Assembly: GCA_902761735.1 (NCBI GenBank)
Contig: CACWLL010000004.1
Coordinates: 1-64,000 of the forward strand
Source: an uncultured bacterium
GTDB taxonomy: Bacteria > Cyanobacteriota > Vampirovibrionia > Gastranaerophilales > Gastranaerophilaceae
Direction of reading: 5' to 3'
Length of the DNA: 64,000 nucleotides
The position numbers and the translations under genes were made by a program. This document shows, one piece after another, positions 43,802 through 53,139 of this stretch. How positions within the stretch are numbered: position 1 is the stretch's first letter; each line of letters starts with the position of its first letter. The notes beneath the pieces are model-generated. The model was not told the DNA's origin and searched no databases. It saw nothing but the letters and a program-made list of their open reading frames with translations.

Positions 43802-46393
43802 ATGAAGAAAGTTGTTCTGTTTATTGTGTTAGTGCTTGCGGGCAGTTGTGTTTTTGCTTCGGATGCTGTTCAAAAATTTGTTTTAGAAAACGGGCAAAAT
43901 GTCATTATAAAAGAAGTCCATTCAAACCCTATAGTTACAATGGATACTTGGATAAAAACAGGTTCAATAAATGAGAATGATGATAATAACGGAGTGTCAC
44001 ATTTTCTTGAGCATTTATTTTTTAAAGGTTCAAAAAATCATCCTACGGGAGAATTTGATAAGTTGTTAGAGACTCGTGGAGGTGTTACAAACGCGGCTAC
44101 AAGTAAAGATTATACACATTATTACATAACAATTCCGTCAAAGTTCTTTGACGAGGCTCTTTCTCTTCATGCAGATATGCTCTTAAATCCGCTCGTACCC
44201 AGAAAAGAACTGGAAAAAGAGCGTAAAGTTGTTTTAGAAGAAATTGCAAAAGATGAAAATTCTCCAAATAATGTTGTGTATGACAATCTTGTATCTATGC
44301 TGTATACAAATCATCCTTACAAAAGAAAAGTTATAGGTAAACGCAGTATTATAGAAACAATTCACCGTGATGAAATTATGGATTATTATGGCAAGTGGTA
44401 TATTCCGGGAAATATGGTTACTGTTATTGTCGGAGATGTAGATGCTGGTTCTGCGTTGGAAAAAGTTAAAGAAAATTTCGGTACCGATATACAGAAGGCT
44501 GAAAAAACTGTATTCAAAAAAGAAAAACCGTTAACCGAACAGAAGCGTAAGGTTGAATATTTAGATACCCAATCGGCATATATTCTAATTGGTTTTAGGG
44601 GTGTTGCTATAAACAATTCCGACAGTTATGCTCTTGATGTTTTGGCGACGATATTGGGCGAGGGTAGGACTTCGGTTTTCTATAAAAATATTAAAGATAA
44701 AATGCAACTTGCTACTTCAATTTCTGCAAGTAATGTCGGATTTAGAGATGATGGTATTTTTTATATATCAGCAAATTTTATTCCGGAAAAACTAACTAAA
44801 TTAGAAAATCAAATATTTTGTGAAATTGATTCAATAATTAGAAACGGAGTTACCTCTGAACAGGTTTCTCTTGCAAAAAATATAATTGAGAGAGATACGT
44901 ATTATCAAAGGGAATCTATTTCAAATATTGCTCAGGAAATTGGTTATGTAATGGTTACATCAGGTGATATAAAAGTTTATGACAATTATGTTGATAATAT
45001 AAAAAAAGTTACCCCTCATGAAGTAAAGCGTGTTGCAGAAAAATATTTAGGAAAATCCCGTTCGGCTGTGTCGATAGTTTTACCGGAATCCTCAAAAGAG
45101 GTAAAGACATCCGCAGTTTCCTCTGACATAAAAGGTAGTGCTGTATTGAACAGTGAATCTAACGGGATTCAAAGTTATAAACTTTCAAATGGTGCTACAT
45201 TAATTTTTACACAAAATACTTCAAATGAAATAGTTGCGATAAGCATTTTTGCAAAGGGAGGTAATTTTACGGATGCCAAATACGGCACAGCAGCCTTAAC
45301 TTCTGAAGTTATGATGAAGGGTACAAAAAATTATTCATCGCATGAACTTGCGGAGGTTTTAGAGGATAATGGTATAAAAATCTCTCCGTCAACTCGCTCT
45401 GATGCATTTTTAATCTCGGTGTTGACGACAGTTCCTCAATATGATACAACATTGAATCTTTTGAATGAAGTTGTAAATAATGCAACTTTTTCAAATTATG
45501 AAATTGACAAGGTAAAAACGGATAAACTAAATAGCATAAAACGTTCAAGAGATATTCCTTTAAATGTAGCTCTTGAGGGATATAAAAATTTAATTTTTTC
45601 CGGTACTCCTTATACTAATTCGATTGCGTTAATGGAGAAAAATATCCCTCAAATAACAAGAAACGATATTGTGAATTATTATAACAAAATTTTTGCTCCG
45701 CAAAATATTGTAATATCTATAAACGGAAATGTGGATAAAGAAAAGACCATACAAATATTTTCTAATATGTTTAAATCTTCGGATAATTCCAAATTCCGGT
45801 ATTCGGGGCATAAATCCGAGTTGAGAGATATCTCAACGCCCAAAACTGTGGTAAAGCAAATCCCGACAACAAATACGGATTGGATAATCCTTGGTTGGCA
45901 GGTGGCCGGATTAGACGAGAAAAAAGATTTTGCTGCATTGAGTGTTATTGATTCATTATTGGGAACAGGTATGAGTTCACGATTATTCGTAAATTTAAGA
46001 GATCAGGAAGGTCTTGCTTATCAGTTAGGCTCAAGTTATTCGGCTAATGCATTAAAAGGCTCTTTTATTGTTTATATTGGAACAAATCCTGAAACCTATG
46101 ACAAATCATTAGCCGGTTTGTGGAAAGAAATTAATCGTTTAAAAACAGAATTTGTAGGTTCAAAAGAATTACAAGAAGCAAAAGATAAATTGACAGGACA
46201 ATTTGTTTTATCTTTAGAAACAAACATGGATAAGGCTTCGGCAAACGGTTGGTATGAAACGTCAATGAATGATTATAATTTTACCAATGAGTTTGAAAAG
46301 TTAATAAATTCTGTGACCGAAGCGGATATAATGCATGTCGCAAATAAATATTTTAAAGAGAATAATTACGTGATGTCTGCAGTAAAAAAATGA
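43802..46393 (+). CDS. Exported M16-family zinc peptidase
   Basis: 863 residues. The ATG at 43802 has AAGGGG 5 bases upstream and opens a signal peptide ('KKVVLFIVLVLAGSCVFAS'); a longer in-frame start at 43697 is not supported. Zinc motif HFLEH (His67, Glu70, His71) with the third Glu in 'EKERKVVLEEIAKDE' (about 146). The second half is the inactive partner, with the usual 'LGTGMSSRLFVNLRDQEGLAYQLGSSY' block. Probably periplasmic or surface peptide degradation or processing. Layout (two M16 modules) is like the insulinase-type PqqL/zinc protease group. Confidence 0.93.
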   Translation: MKKVVLFIVLVLAGSCVFASDAVQKFVLENGQNVIIKEVHSNPIVTMDTWIKTGSINENDDNNGVSHFLEHLFFKGSKNHPTGEFDKLLETRGGVTNAATSKDYTHYYITIPSKFFDEALSLHADMLLNPLVPRKELEKERKVVLEEIAKDENSPNNVVYDNLVSMLYTNHPYKRKVIGKRSIIETIHRDEIMDYYGKWYIPGNMVTVIVGDVDAGSALEKVKENFGTDIQKAEKTVFKKEKPLTEQKRKVEYLDTQSAYILIGFRGVAINNSDSYALDVLATILGEGRTSVFYKNIKDKMQLATSISASNVGFRDDGIFYISANFIPEKLTKLENQIFCEIDSIIRNGVTSEQVSLAKNIIERDTYYQRESISNIAQEIGYVMVTSGDIKVYDNYVDNIKKVTPHEVKRVAEKYLGKSRSAVSIVLPESSKEVKTSAVSSDIKGSAVLNSESNGIQSYKLSNGATLIFTQNTSNEIVAISIFAKGGNFTDAKYGTAALTSEVMMKGTKNYSSHELAEVLEDNGIKISPSTRSDAFLISVLTTVPQYDTTLNLLNEVVNNATFSNYEIDKVKTDKLNSIKRSRDIPLNVALEGYKNLIFSGTPYTNSIALMEKNIPQITRNDIVNYYNKIFAPQNIVISINGNVDKEKTIQIFSNMFKSSDNSKFRYSGHKSELRDISTPKTVVKQIPTTNTDWIILGWQVAGLDEKKDFAALSVIDSLLGTGMSSRLFVNLRDQEGLAYQLGSSYSANALKGSFIVYIGTNPETYDKSLAGLWKEINRLKTEFVGSKELQEAKDKLTGQFVLSLETNMDKASANGWYETSMNDYNFTNEFEKLINSVTEADIMHVANKYFKENNYVMSAVKK

Positions 46394-46405
46394 TATTTAA
46401 ATAAA

Positions 46406-46436
46406 TAAAAAGGGCTGTCAGGATAGCCCTTTTTAT
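46406..46436. terminator. Bidirectional terminator after the exported M16 gene
   Basis: AAAAGGGCT-N8-AGCCCTTTT with T-run; the convergent gene stops three bases later. Confidence 0.9.
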
Positions 46437-46438
46437 TT

Positions 46439-47065
46439 TTAACCTGCTTGTTGTATCAGGGAGTTTAGTTCTCTGATAAACATAAAAATAGTTTTGGCTT
46501 TATCTCCAATTCCGGTGAAAGCTTCTTCGGAACGATTAAGCAGTCTGTTTTCCGTTTCGGGTTCAATAACAGATTTTAATACCTGACTAGCAGAAAAAAT
46601 ACCTTCATTTTTAAGTTCCAGATAATTTTTCCCGTAGGATAACATTTTATTTATATTATTTTTAAGATTTGTTTTTTCGGAGGCTGACATGTTTCTGATT
46701 TTATAAACAATATCTGAACGGTTTTGCTCAAGAGTTGTTGTATAAGCTGATATTATTGAAAAAATATCCGATTCTTTTTGTTTTAAATCTATTTCTACTA
46801 ATTTTGCATTTGATTTTGGTGAAAGCTGTTTAACAATAGCCATAAATGTTGACGGAATACTTTCTTCAACTTTTGAACTTTGTGTCGCAATTTCTGATAT
46901 TGTTTTATAGGCATCTTCTCTTACTGTATCCGTATCTCTTTTTAATGTGTATGATGCCCCGTAATTTTTTTGTAATACATTAAAAAAATCTTTCAAATTT
47001 CCGGCATTTGCACTTAGTTGAATAAGAAAAATTGCACATAAGCCGGCAATAATAACTTTTTTCAT
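46439..47065 (-). CDS. Exported helical protein, unknown
   Basis: 208 residues from the ATG at 47065 (a TTG at 47074 is closer to the AAAGGG and could be the real start). Signal peptide about 1-21 ending Ala-Asn-Ala. The mature part is wholly helical and Ser/Lys/Glu-rich ('KNYGASYTLKRDTDTVREDAYKT', 'MSASEKTNLKNNINKMLSYG'), with no Cys. Periplasmic or surface location is likely; function unknown. Confidence 0.72.
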   Translation of the reverse strand: MKKVIIAGLCAIFLIQLSANAGNLKDFFNVLQKNYGASYTLKRDTDTVREDAYKTISEIATQSSKVEESIPSTFMAIVKQLSPKSNAKLVEIDLKQKESDIFSIISAYTTTLEQNRSDIVYKIRNMSASEKTNLKNNINKMLSYGKNYLELKNEGIFSASQVLKSVIEPETENRLLNRSEEAFTGIGDKAKTIFMFIRELNSLIQQAG

Positions 47066-47167
47066 AATAAACAAGAAGCCCTTTCTGTTTTATTTATATA
47101 ACCAACTACAGCTGAATTATATAATATGTTCAGAAAAATATCAATATTAATAAAATTACTTTTATGT

Positions 47168-47173
47168 TAAAAT
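47168..47173 (+). promoter_or_regulatory. -10 box 6 nt before the gtrA ATG
   Basis: TAAAAT followed by six bases and the ATG; no clear -35 and no Shine-Dalgarno sequence. Confidence 0.5.
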
Positions 47174-47179
47174 TTTTAT

Positions 47180-47581
47180 ATGGATAAATGGTTAAAGTTA
47201 CCCAAAATTTTCAGATTCTTTATAATTGGTGGTATAAATGCTGCAATATCGTATGTCATATATGCTATTGTGATATTTATCTTGGGCGAAGGTTATTATC
47301 AGTTGGCAATTGCTCTTCAGTGGTTGTTATCATCTGTTACTTCATATATAAATCAGAAGTTTTTTGTATTTTGTACAAAAGGTAATTATTTAAAAGAATA
47401 TATGAAATGTTGTTCAACTTGGGTTGTCAGTTACTTTTTGAATGCAATTGTTTTAGAAATCTTCGTAAGGTATTTAATTAAAAATGTGTATATTGCTCAA
47501 TTTATATCTTTATTTATTGTATCAATTGTGACGTACATTTTATTTAAATTTTTTGCATTCAGAACTGCTTCGGAAAATTAA
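47180..47581 (+). CDS. GtrA-family membrane protein
   Basis: 133 residues, four membrane helices, with GtrA landmarks 'FIIGGINAAISYVIYAIVIF' early, 'SYINQKFFVF' mid and 'ILFKFFAFRT' at the end. GtrA proteins are thought to flip polyprenyl-linked sugars or assist surface glycan modification. No glycosyltransferase is adjacent. Likely leaderless, as its -10 box lies 6 bases before the ATG. Confidence 0.88.
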   Translation: MDKWLKLPKIFRFFIIGGINAAISYVIYAIVIFILGEGYYQLAIALQWLLSSVTSYINQKFFVFCTKGNYLKEYMKCCSTWVVSYFLNAIVLEIFVRYLIKNVYIAQFISLFIVSIVTYILFKFFAFRTASEN

Positions 47582-47603
47582 TATTTAAAAAAATAACAAA
47601 ATA

Positions 47604-47640
47604 AAAAACACCTGTATTAATACAGGTGTTTTTTATTTTT
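47604..47640. terminator. Perfect palindromic bidirectional terminator
   Basis: Sixteen-base arms beginning AAAAAACACCTG, symmetrical, with A-run and T-run; between gtrA and the convergent DUF2582 gene. Confidence 0.94.
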
Positions 47641-47650
47641 ATCTAATTAC

Positions 47651-47857
47651 TTATTTAAGGCTAACGCTTACAGAAGTCCCTCTTTTAGAAATAGAAACTT
47701 TATCTTCTCTAGCTAACCAGCCAAGACCTAAGTCTGCAAAGTTACCCTTTAAATCTAAATCTTTTTTCATTTTAGAAAATGTAGTTGTTCCATTAGAACT
47801 TAAGTAGTTATAAATTTCTCCTGCTGAAACTCCGATTTCATCTAATAATTCTGTCAT
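47651..47857 (-). CDS. DUF2582 winged-helix protein
   Basis: 68 residues. 'IGVSAGEIYNYLSSNGTTTFSKMKKDLDLKGNFADLGLGWLAREDKVSI' spans the DUF2582 winged helix, with its characteristic Gly-Leu-Gly-Trp-Leu-Ala-Arg-Glu segment. Putative small DNA-binding or regulatory protein; targets unknown. AGGAGG lies 5 bases before the ATG, the best Shine-Dalgarno in the window, so it is probably abundant. Confidence 0.88.
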   Translation of the reverse strand: MTELLDEIGVSAGEIYNYLSSNGTTTFSKMKKDLDLKGNFADLGLGWLAREDKVSISKRGTSVSVSLK

Positions 47858-48009
47858 AATTACCTCCTATTTTTCCTTTTGAATTGTAAGATTTTTATCA
47901 TTGTTACGTTCATAATAGAATAAATTAAAAAAAAATGCAATAGTTTAACAGATGTAAATAATACACTTGTTTTTATGATAAAATACTTTATAAGGAGTAT
48001 TGATTAATT

Positions 48010-51000
48010 TTGATAATTGACGGAAGTATATCATCTGATAAAACCAACATTTTGGTTGAAAAATGTGCATCACTCTTAAATTCCGGTGTTGATGCTTCGG
48101 AAATTCTTGTCCTTGTCGCAAATTCTTCATTGAAAAACAGATTTACAGATTCTTTGTTAAATAAGCTAACAATAAATCATTTTGAAAAATTACAGGTACA
48201 TTCTTATTTTTCTCTTGTGTATAATTCTATAAATGATAATTGGGCATTTCTTGAAAATAAGAATCCGTTTCCTAATCCCAAGATATTACCAAATCTTGCG
48301 GGGTTAGAAATTTCTCAATTTATATTGAAAGACATTTTAAAGAGTGTTAAATTTAGCGGTTATAATTCAAAAAAATCTCTCTTGCATCAATTGTTTAGGC
48401 GGTATTCTTTAATTGTTCAAAATAATTTGAATGATGATGATATAGATTTCCGCTCACATGTTTTGCATGAATCCTTTGGAGAGGATGCTAAATTTGCATT
48501 AAAAAAATTTTTAAGACAAACCCTTGAACTTCGTGATTTTGATTATTTGAGGCAGAGTTTGCTTTTTGAACATATATATAAAAATACTGATTATTTTAAA
48601 GCGATAAAATATCTGATACTTGATGACGGAGATGAAATTACTCCGGCGTGTTACGATTTTATTACATATATTAAGCCGCAGCTGAAAGATTATTATATAG
48701 CATTTGACAAAAAAGGATCAAGCAGAATTGGTTATTTAAGTGCTGATAAGACTGCCGTTTGGGAGTTTGAAAAACTATTTAATGAACCTGTTATTTCCAT
48801 TGATACTCAAACAAAATTGAAATATGATGCTGAAAATCTATACAATAATGTTTTGAATAATTCTGCGGAAACATTAGAATATTTTTCTGTGCATTCTCCG
48901 TCTAAACGCTCAAAAATGATAGAGTTTACAATAACAAAAATAAACGAATTAATAAAGAATAATATATTGCCTTCTGAAATTTCGATTATTACTCCGGTTG
49001 TGGATGAGATGTTGCGGTTTACTTTAAAGGAAAGTTTAAGCAGGTTTGTTAATCCTTTATTTTTAACAGGTAGTGAGAAATTAATTCAAAATAAACTTGT
49101 ATTGACAGCTTTAAATATTTTAAAATTTAATACGGAACTTCAAAGTTCATTATCAGAAATTGACCTAAGACCAATTTTCGTAAATTGTTTAGATATCCCT
49201 TTAAAATATTGTGCAAAGATTTTAGAGGAATTTGATAAGACTAACAGTCTTATTCCGTATAAATTCGACGATGATGAATATACAGCAAAATACGAAAAAT
49301 TTTTAAATGTAATAACAAATATATTACCTAAAAAAGAAAAGCTTTCGGCGCAAGTCTTGGAAATATATGAAAGTTTGATGACTTTTAAGTCGTACGAGCA
49401 AAATGAAGTTACAAAGTTCAACTTTTTTATAAAACAATTAGAAGATTTTGAAAATGTTTATGGTGAAAAGTTTTTTGAATATAAAGAAGAATATATAGCT
49501 CAAATAGAAAATTCAATTATTTCCGAAAACCCTTATTCTACTATCGAAATTAAGAAGAATGATTTGGTGATTGGTACTCCTCAAAAAATTATCGATAACC
49601 AAATAAGAACTAAGTATCAGTTTTGGCTTGATGTATCAAGTCAGGAATGGGTTAAGTCGGATACGGGTCCTTTATATAATGCTTGGGTATTTCAAAAAGG
49701 ATGGTCAAAAGATGAGTATACTATAGAGGACAATATTTTATTAAGCAAGGAAAAGACAGCAAGAATTTTAAGAAAACTTGCCCTTTGTGCAGATGAAAAA
49801 GTGTGGGCATGTTCCTCTATGTTTGATGGTAATGGAGTTGAGAATTTTGGCGGGATTGAAGAATTTATCAAGATAAAAGCTGAAAATATTTCTGAAAATA
49901 AAAAAAGTAGCTGCAATATTGTGATTACGCCAAGAGATGACCAAAAACCTGTTCTTGAATATAAACAAGGTAAAATGGCAATATCTGCCGTTCCCGGTGC
50001 AGGTAAAACTACAATTTTGCTTGTTTTAATTCTTAAATTGTTAGAACGGGGAATTAATCCGAATAATATTTTTGTAATGACATATATGGAATCAGCGGCT
50101 CGTAATTTTAGAGAAAGGATAAAGTCAATCAGAGAAAATTCTTCAGAACTCCCGTATATAAGTACAATTCATGGACTGGCGTTACGAATTATCAAAGAGA
50201 ACGGTAACCATGAGCGTTTAGGTTTAAATGCAGATTTTGATATTTGTGACGATACACAAAAATCACGTATTATCCGTGAAGTTTTAAAAAAAGTGAAAGT
50301 TGAGGATAAAAGTTTAAATGAATTTATCCAAGCGATTTCTGTATTCAAATTAGGGCGTGGTGATTTTAAGCATTTAAAAAGTAAGGATAAAAAACTTGTT
50401 CTGTTCAAGTCCTTTTATGAGGAGTACCGACGTATCTTAAATTCAAATAATTTAATAGATTATGATGACATACTTCTTTTATCCGTAAAATTATTAGAAG
50501 AAAATCCGGATATAAGAGAATATTATCAAAACATCTGTCAATTTATAATAGAAGATGAAGCTCAAGATTCATCTTCTGTTCAGCAGAGATTAATAAATAT
50601 TTTGAGCGGCAAATATAACAATCTCATTCGTTGCGGTGATATTAATCAAGCTATTACTACAACTTTCACCAATGCAGATGTAAAAGGTTTTCGAAAATTT
50701 ATTGAAACAAGTCAGAGTGTCAGCATGAATTGTTCTCAAAGATGTTGCGAAGATGTTTGGAAGCTCGCAAATACCGTATTATTGGATTCGGAAGCTAATG
50801 AGGAAACAAAAGATGCCTTTTATCATATTTTGATGCAGCCGGTAGCCGGAAAAAATCCCGTATCGGAAAATGCGGTAACCGGTAAAATCTTTGAAACGCC
50901 TGTCGAGGAGAAAAATTACATATTAAAAGAAATCAAATCAGCATTTAACAAGAATAAAAAGGCAACTGTCGGAATACTGGTAAGGAATAATAAGCAGGTT

Positions 51001-51867
51001 ATTGAGTGGATGAATATTATAAATAATAACGGTTTTAAATGTATTACAAGAAGTGAATGTCTTGCTCAAAAATCTGTTTTCAGAATAATTTATGCAATAT
51101 TAAATATTATACTTAAACCTTTTGATAATAATATATTAGCTGCGTCTTATGCAGTGTTATCAGATTTAGGATTTTATAAAGCAAAATATACAGACATAAT
51201 AAAGAAATATCCGACAGCTTTTATTGCCGCACAATATGGGAGTCTTGAGATAACAGATTTGGAAAAATTTTTGTGGGAAGTAAATTATTGGACCAGTTTT
51301 CCGCATCTGTCTCCTGATGAATTGGCAATAAAAATCGGATTAAACTATTTTAGCAGTGAAATAGATAAATCAAATATATATTTAATTTCTACTCTTATAA
51401 AAAGATTATCTTTTGATACAAAAAATCTTCAGACAATAATAAATAGATTAGAGGAGTTGTCTCAGCGAAATTCTCTTAGCGGATTTAAATTTTTCTCCGA
51501 AGAAGATGAAAGTGATAAAGAGATTTTAGAGGGTAAGGTACAAGTTATGACCCTGCACAAGTCAAAAGGGGATGAGTTTGATTATGTATTTCTTCCGGAA
51601 ATGTCGGAAAGAAGTTTAACTATTGATTTTTCCAAATTGAAATATAAAATTTCCGATTTTATGGAACAATTGAAAGAGTTGAATCCTGATTACAAAATAA
51701 AATCCGAGTATGAGTTAAAACAGGATTTAATTGCGGAAAATTTAAGGCTTTTGTATGTCGCAATTACAAGAGCAAAAAGAAAATTATATATAACTACATC
51801 AGAGAAGGTAAAAGTTTTTGGACGGCTGAAAAAAGAAGAACCAAATAAAATCTTTGATATTATATAA
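48010..51867 (+). CDS. Fused inactive + active SF1A helicase (UvrD/AddA-like)
   Basis: 1285 residues, TTG start 12 bases after AAGGAG. The C-terminal half is a complete UvrD/AddA-type helicase: Walker A 'VPGAGKTT' at about 661-668, motif II Asp849-Glu-Ala-Gln-Asp, 'GDINQAI' (motif III), 'TLHKSKGDEFDYVFLP' (motif V) and 'LYVAITRAKRKLYI' (motif VI). The first 600 residues repeat the fold in degenerate form: 'DGSISSDKTNIL' replaces Walker A, 'LQVHSYFSLVY' is the Ia-like block and 'YLILDDGDEIT' (about 200-210) replaces motif II. AddB has such a dead helicase fused to a nuclease; here it is fused to the live helicase. DNA-end processing is the likely role, with the nuclease encoded next. Confidence 0.88.
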   Translation: MIIDGSISSDKTNILVEKCASLLNSGVDASEILVLVANSSLKNRFTDSLLNKLTINHFEKLQVHSYFSLVYNSINDNWAFLENKNPFPNPKILPNLAGLEISQFILKDILKSVKFSGYNSKKSLLHQLFRRYSLIVQNNLNDDDIDFRSHVLHESFGEDAKFALKKFLRQTLELRDFDYLRQSLLFEHIYKNTDYFKAIKYLILDDGDEITPACYDFITYIKPQLKDYYIAFDKKGSSRIGYLSADKTAVWEFEKLFNEPVISIDTQTKLKYDAENLYNNVLNNSAETLEYFSVHSPSKRSKMIEFTITKINELIKNNILPSEISIITPVVDEMLRFTLKESLSRFVNPLFLTGSEKLIQNKLVLTALNILKFNTELQSSLSEIDLRPIFVNCLDIPLKYCAKILEEFDKTNSLIPYKFDDDEYTAKYEKFLNVITNILPKKEKLSAQVLEIYESLMTFKSYEQNEVTKFNFFIKQLEDFENVYGEKFFEYKEEYIAQIENSIISENPYSTIEIKKNDLVIGTPQKIIDNQIRTKYQFWLDVSSQEWVKSDTGPLYNAWVFQKGWSKDEYTIEDNILLSKEKTARILRKLALCADEKVWACSSMFDGNGVENFGGIEEFIKIKAENISENKKSSCNIVITPRDDQKPVLEYKQGKMAISAVPGAGKTTILLVLILKLLERGINPNNIFVMTYMESAARNFRERIKSIRENSSELPYISTIHGLALRIIKENGNHERLGLNADFDICDDTQKSRIIREVLKKVKVEDKSLNEFIQAISVFKLGRGDFKHLKSKDKKLVLFKSFYEEYRRILNSNNLIDYDDILLLSVKLLEENPDIREYYQNICQFIIEDEAQDSSSVQQRLINILSGKYNNLIRCGDINQAITTTFTNADVKGFRKFIETSQSVSMNCSQRCCEDVWKLANTVLLDSEANEETKDAFYHILMQPVAGKNPVSENAVTGKIFETPVEEKNYILKEIKSAFNKNKKATVGILVRNNKQVIEWMNIINNNGFKCITRSECLAQKSVFRIIYAILNIILKPFDNNILAASYAVLSDLGFYKAKYTDIIKKYPTAFIAAQYGSLEITDLEKFLWEVNYWTSFPHLSPDELAIKIGLNYFSSEIDKSNIYLISTLIKRLSFDTKNLQTIINRLEELSQRNSLSGFKFFSEEDESDKEILEGKVQVMTLHKSKGDEFDYVFLPEMSERSLTIDFSKLKYKISDFMEQLKELNPDYKIKSEYELKQDLIAENLRLLYVAITRAKRKLYITTSEKVKVFGRLKKEEPNKIFDII

Positions 51868-51895
51868 TATAATCAATGAAAAGGAGAAATAAGCA

Positions 51896-52537
51896 TTGCA
51901 AATATTTTCACCTAACATGTTAAAAGTTTATGAAGAATGCCCGAAGAAATACGAATATAGGTATGTCCAAAAATTCAATGTACCACAGTCAAAAGGAGTT
52001 TTTGAAAAGGGTAAGAAAATACATGCACTCGCTCATTATTATTTGCGAGGTGATGATATTCAAAAATTGTTGGCGGCACTTACCGATGATGAGTATTTGG
52101 TATGGAAGTCGTTACTTAATAATGAATATTTTCAAAAAAATTATGTCAATTCAGAATATAATTTGACAACTAAGGTTGGCGATTTTTGGATTGGCGGGCG
52201 ATTAGATGCGTTTATGAAATCCGATAATAATTACTTTATATTAGATTATAAAACCGGAGCTGTACCTAAAAATCCCTCTGAAGATTATCAGACAATGGTT
52301 TATTTGATATGTGCTAACGAAGTTTTAGCAAAAGGTTGGGGGAATAATTATTCACTTTCTTTTGTGTATATAGATTTGAAAAATAATCAAAACCATAAAA
52401 TTACATTTGATACGGAGAAAAAAACACATTATTATATGGTGTTAGAAAATGCTTGTAAAAAAATTACAACGACCAGAAATTTTTTAAAAAATCAAAATCG
52501 TTGTAATTTTTGTGAATATTCAAAATTCTGTCATTAA
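51896..52537 (+). CDS. PD-(D/E)XK nuclease with Fe-S Cys pattern (Cas4/AddB-like)
   Basis: 213 residues, TTG start with AAGGAG 9-10 bases upstream. Catalytic residues: His43, Asp104 ('GGRLDAF'), Asp117 and Lys119 ('LDYKTG'), with Gln132 ('YQTMVYL'). Cys15, Cys203, Cys206 and Cys212 give the one-plus-three spacing of the [4Fe-4S] staple found in AddB and Cas4. No cas genes or repeats are nearby, and the gene follows the double helicase after 28 bases, so it is most likely the nuclease partner of that protein in break repair. Its stop codon overlaps the stop of the convergent gene. Confidence 0.9.
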   Translation: MQIFSPNMLKVYEECPKKYEYRYVQKFNVPQSKGVFEKGKKIHALAHYYLRGDDIQKLLAALTDDEYLVWKSLLNNEYFQKNYVNSEYNLTTKVGDFWIGGRLDAFMKSDNNYFILDYKTGAVPKNPSEDYQTMVYLICANEVLAKGWGNNYSLSFVYIDLKNNQNHKITFDTEKKTHYYMVLENACKKITTTRNFLKNQNRCNFCEYSKFCH

Positions 52538-53070
52538 ATACCAAACATTTTGGTAAATAATTTGAACAATGCAGAGTTATTTCTGCCATCCATTTTTCTT
52601 TGTACTCTTTCTCCCGCATTATTGAGCATATTTAATTCAGCACCCTCAGGTGAATAGAGTAATGCTCTTACTGCAGCGTCAGCTCTTTCTTGTTCCGTTG
52701 CATATTCTGCTCTGATTCTTGTTAGTTCGCCGTGGTCAAGGAATTTTCCCCCGCAAGTATAACAATCATCGATAATAATGTCCCCCTTGTCACTCGTGGC
52801 ATTTTTAACCATTTTAGCTCCGCATGCAGGACAAATCCTAACTGCATTTTCGTCTACCTTAACAGAAAAATCGTTATTTTCCATTGCTTGTATAATTTCA
52901 TCAAGTTCTTCGTGTTGTTCATCAATGAGTTTAAACTCTCTGTTATCTAAGAATATTCCGCCGCAACCCTCAGCGCATATATCTATATTTACTCCTGAAT
53001 CTGCAAGAAAAATCTTTTTCATTTTATGTCCGCAAGCCGGACAGTTGATTGTTTGGTATGTGTCACCCAT
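52534..53070 (-). CDS. Double zinc-ribbon protein (zf-TFIIB type)
   Basis: 178 residues from the ATG at 53070, with AGGAGGG 9 bases upstream. Two similar modules: 'CPACGHKM' ... 'CAEGCGGIFLDNREF' and 'CPACGAKM' ... 'CYTCGGKFLDHGEL', each a CxxC plus a Cys-rich G-G-x-F-L-D turn. A helical, Ala/Glu-rich C-terminus follows. Metal-binding is clear; function unknown (such proteins are often of uncharacterised role). Convergent with the nuclease gene; the two stop codons share the palindrome TTAA. Confidence 0.82.
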   Translation of the reverse strand: MGDTYQTINCPACGHKMKKIFLADSGVNIDICAEGCGGIFLDNREFKLIDEQHEELDEIIQAMENNDFSVKVDENAVRICPACGAKMVKNATSDKGDIIIDDCYTCGGKFLDHGELTRIRAEYATEQERADAAVRALLYSPEGAELNMLNNAGERVQRKMDGRNNSALFKLFTKMFGI

Positions 53071-53139
53071 CGGTAGTAGCCCTCCTGTTTCTCTTGCAAA
53101 TAGTAGCATATTTTTTTAGGTATTGTCAATATCATTAAC

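Noticed and set aside
51896-52537. Cas4 of a CRISPR-Cas system
   Set aside because: No cas1, cas2 or repeat array in the window; the gene directly follows a helicase, which fits an AddB-like repair nuclease.
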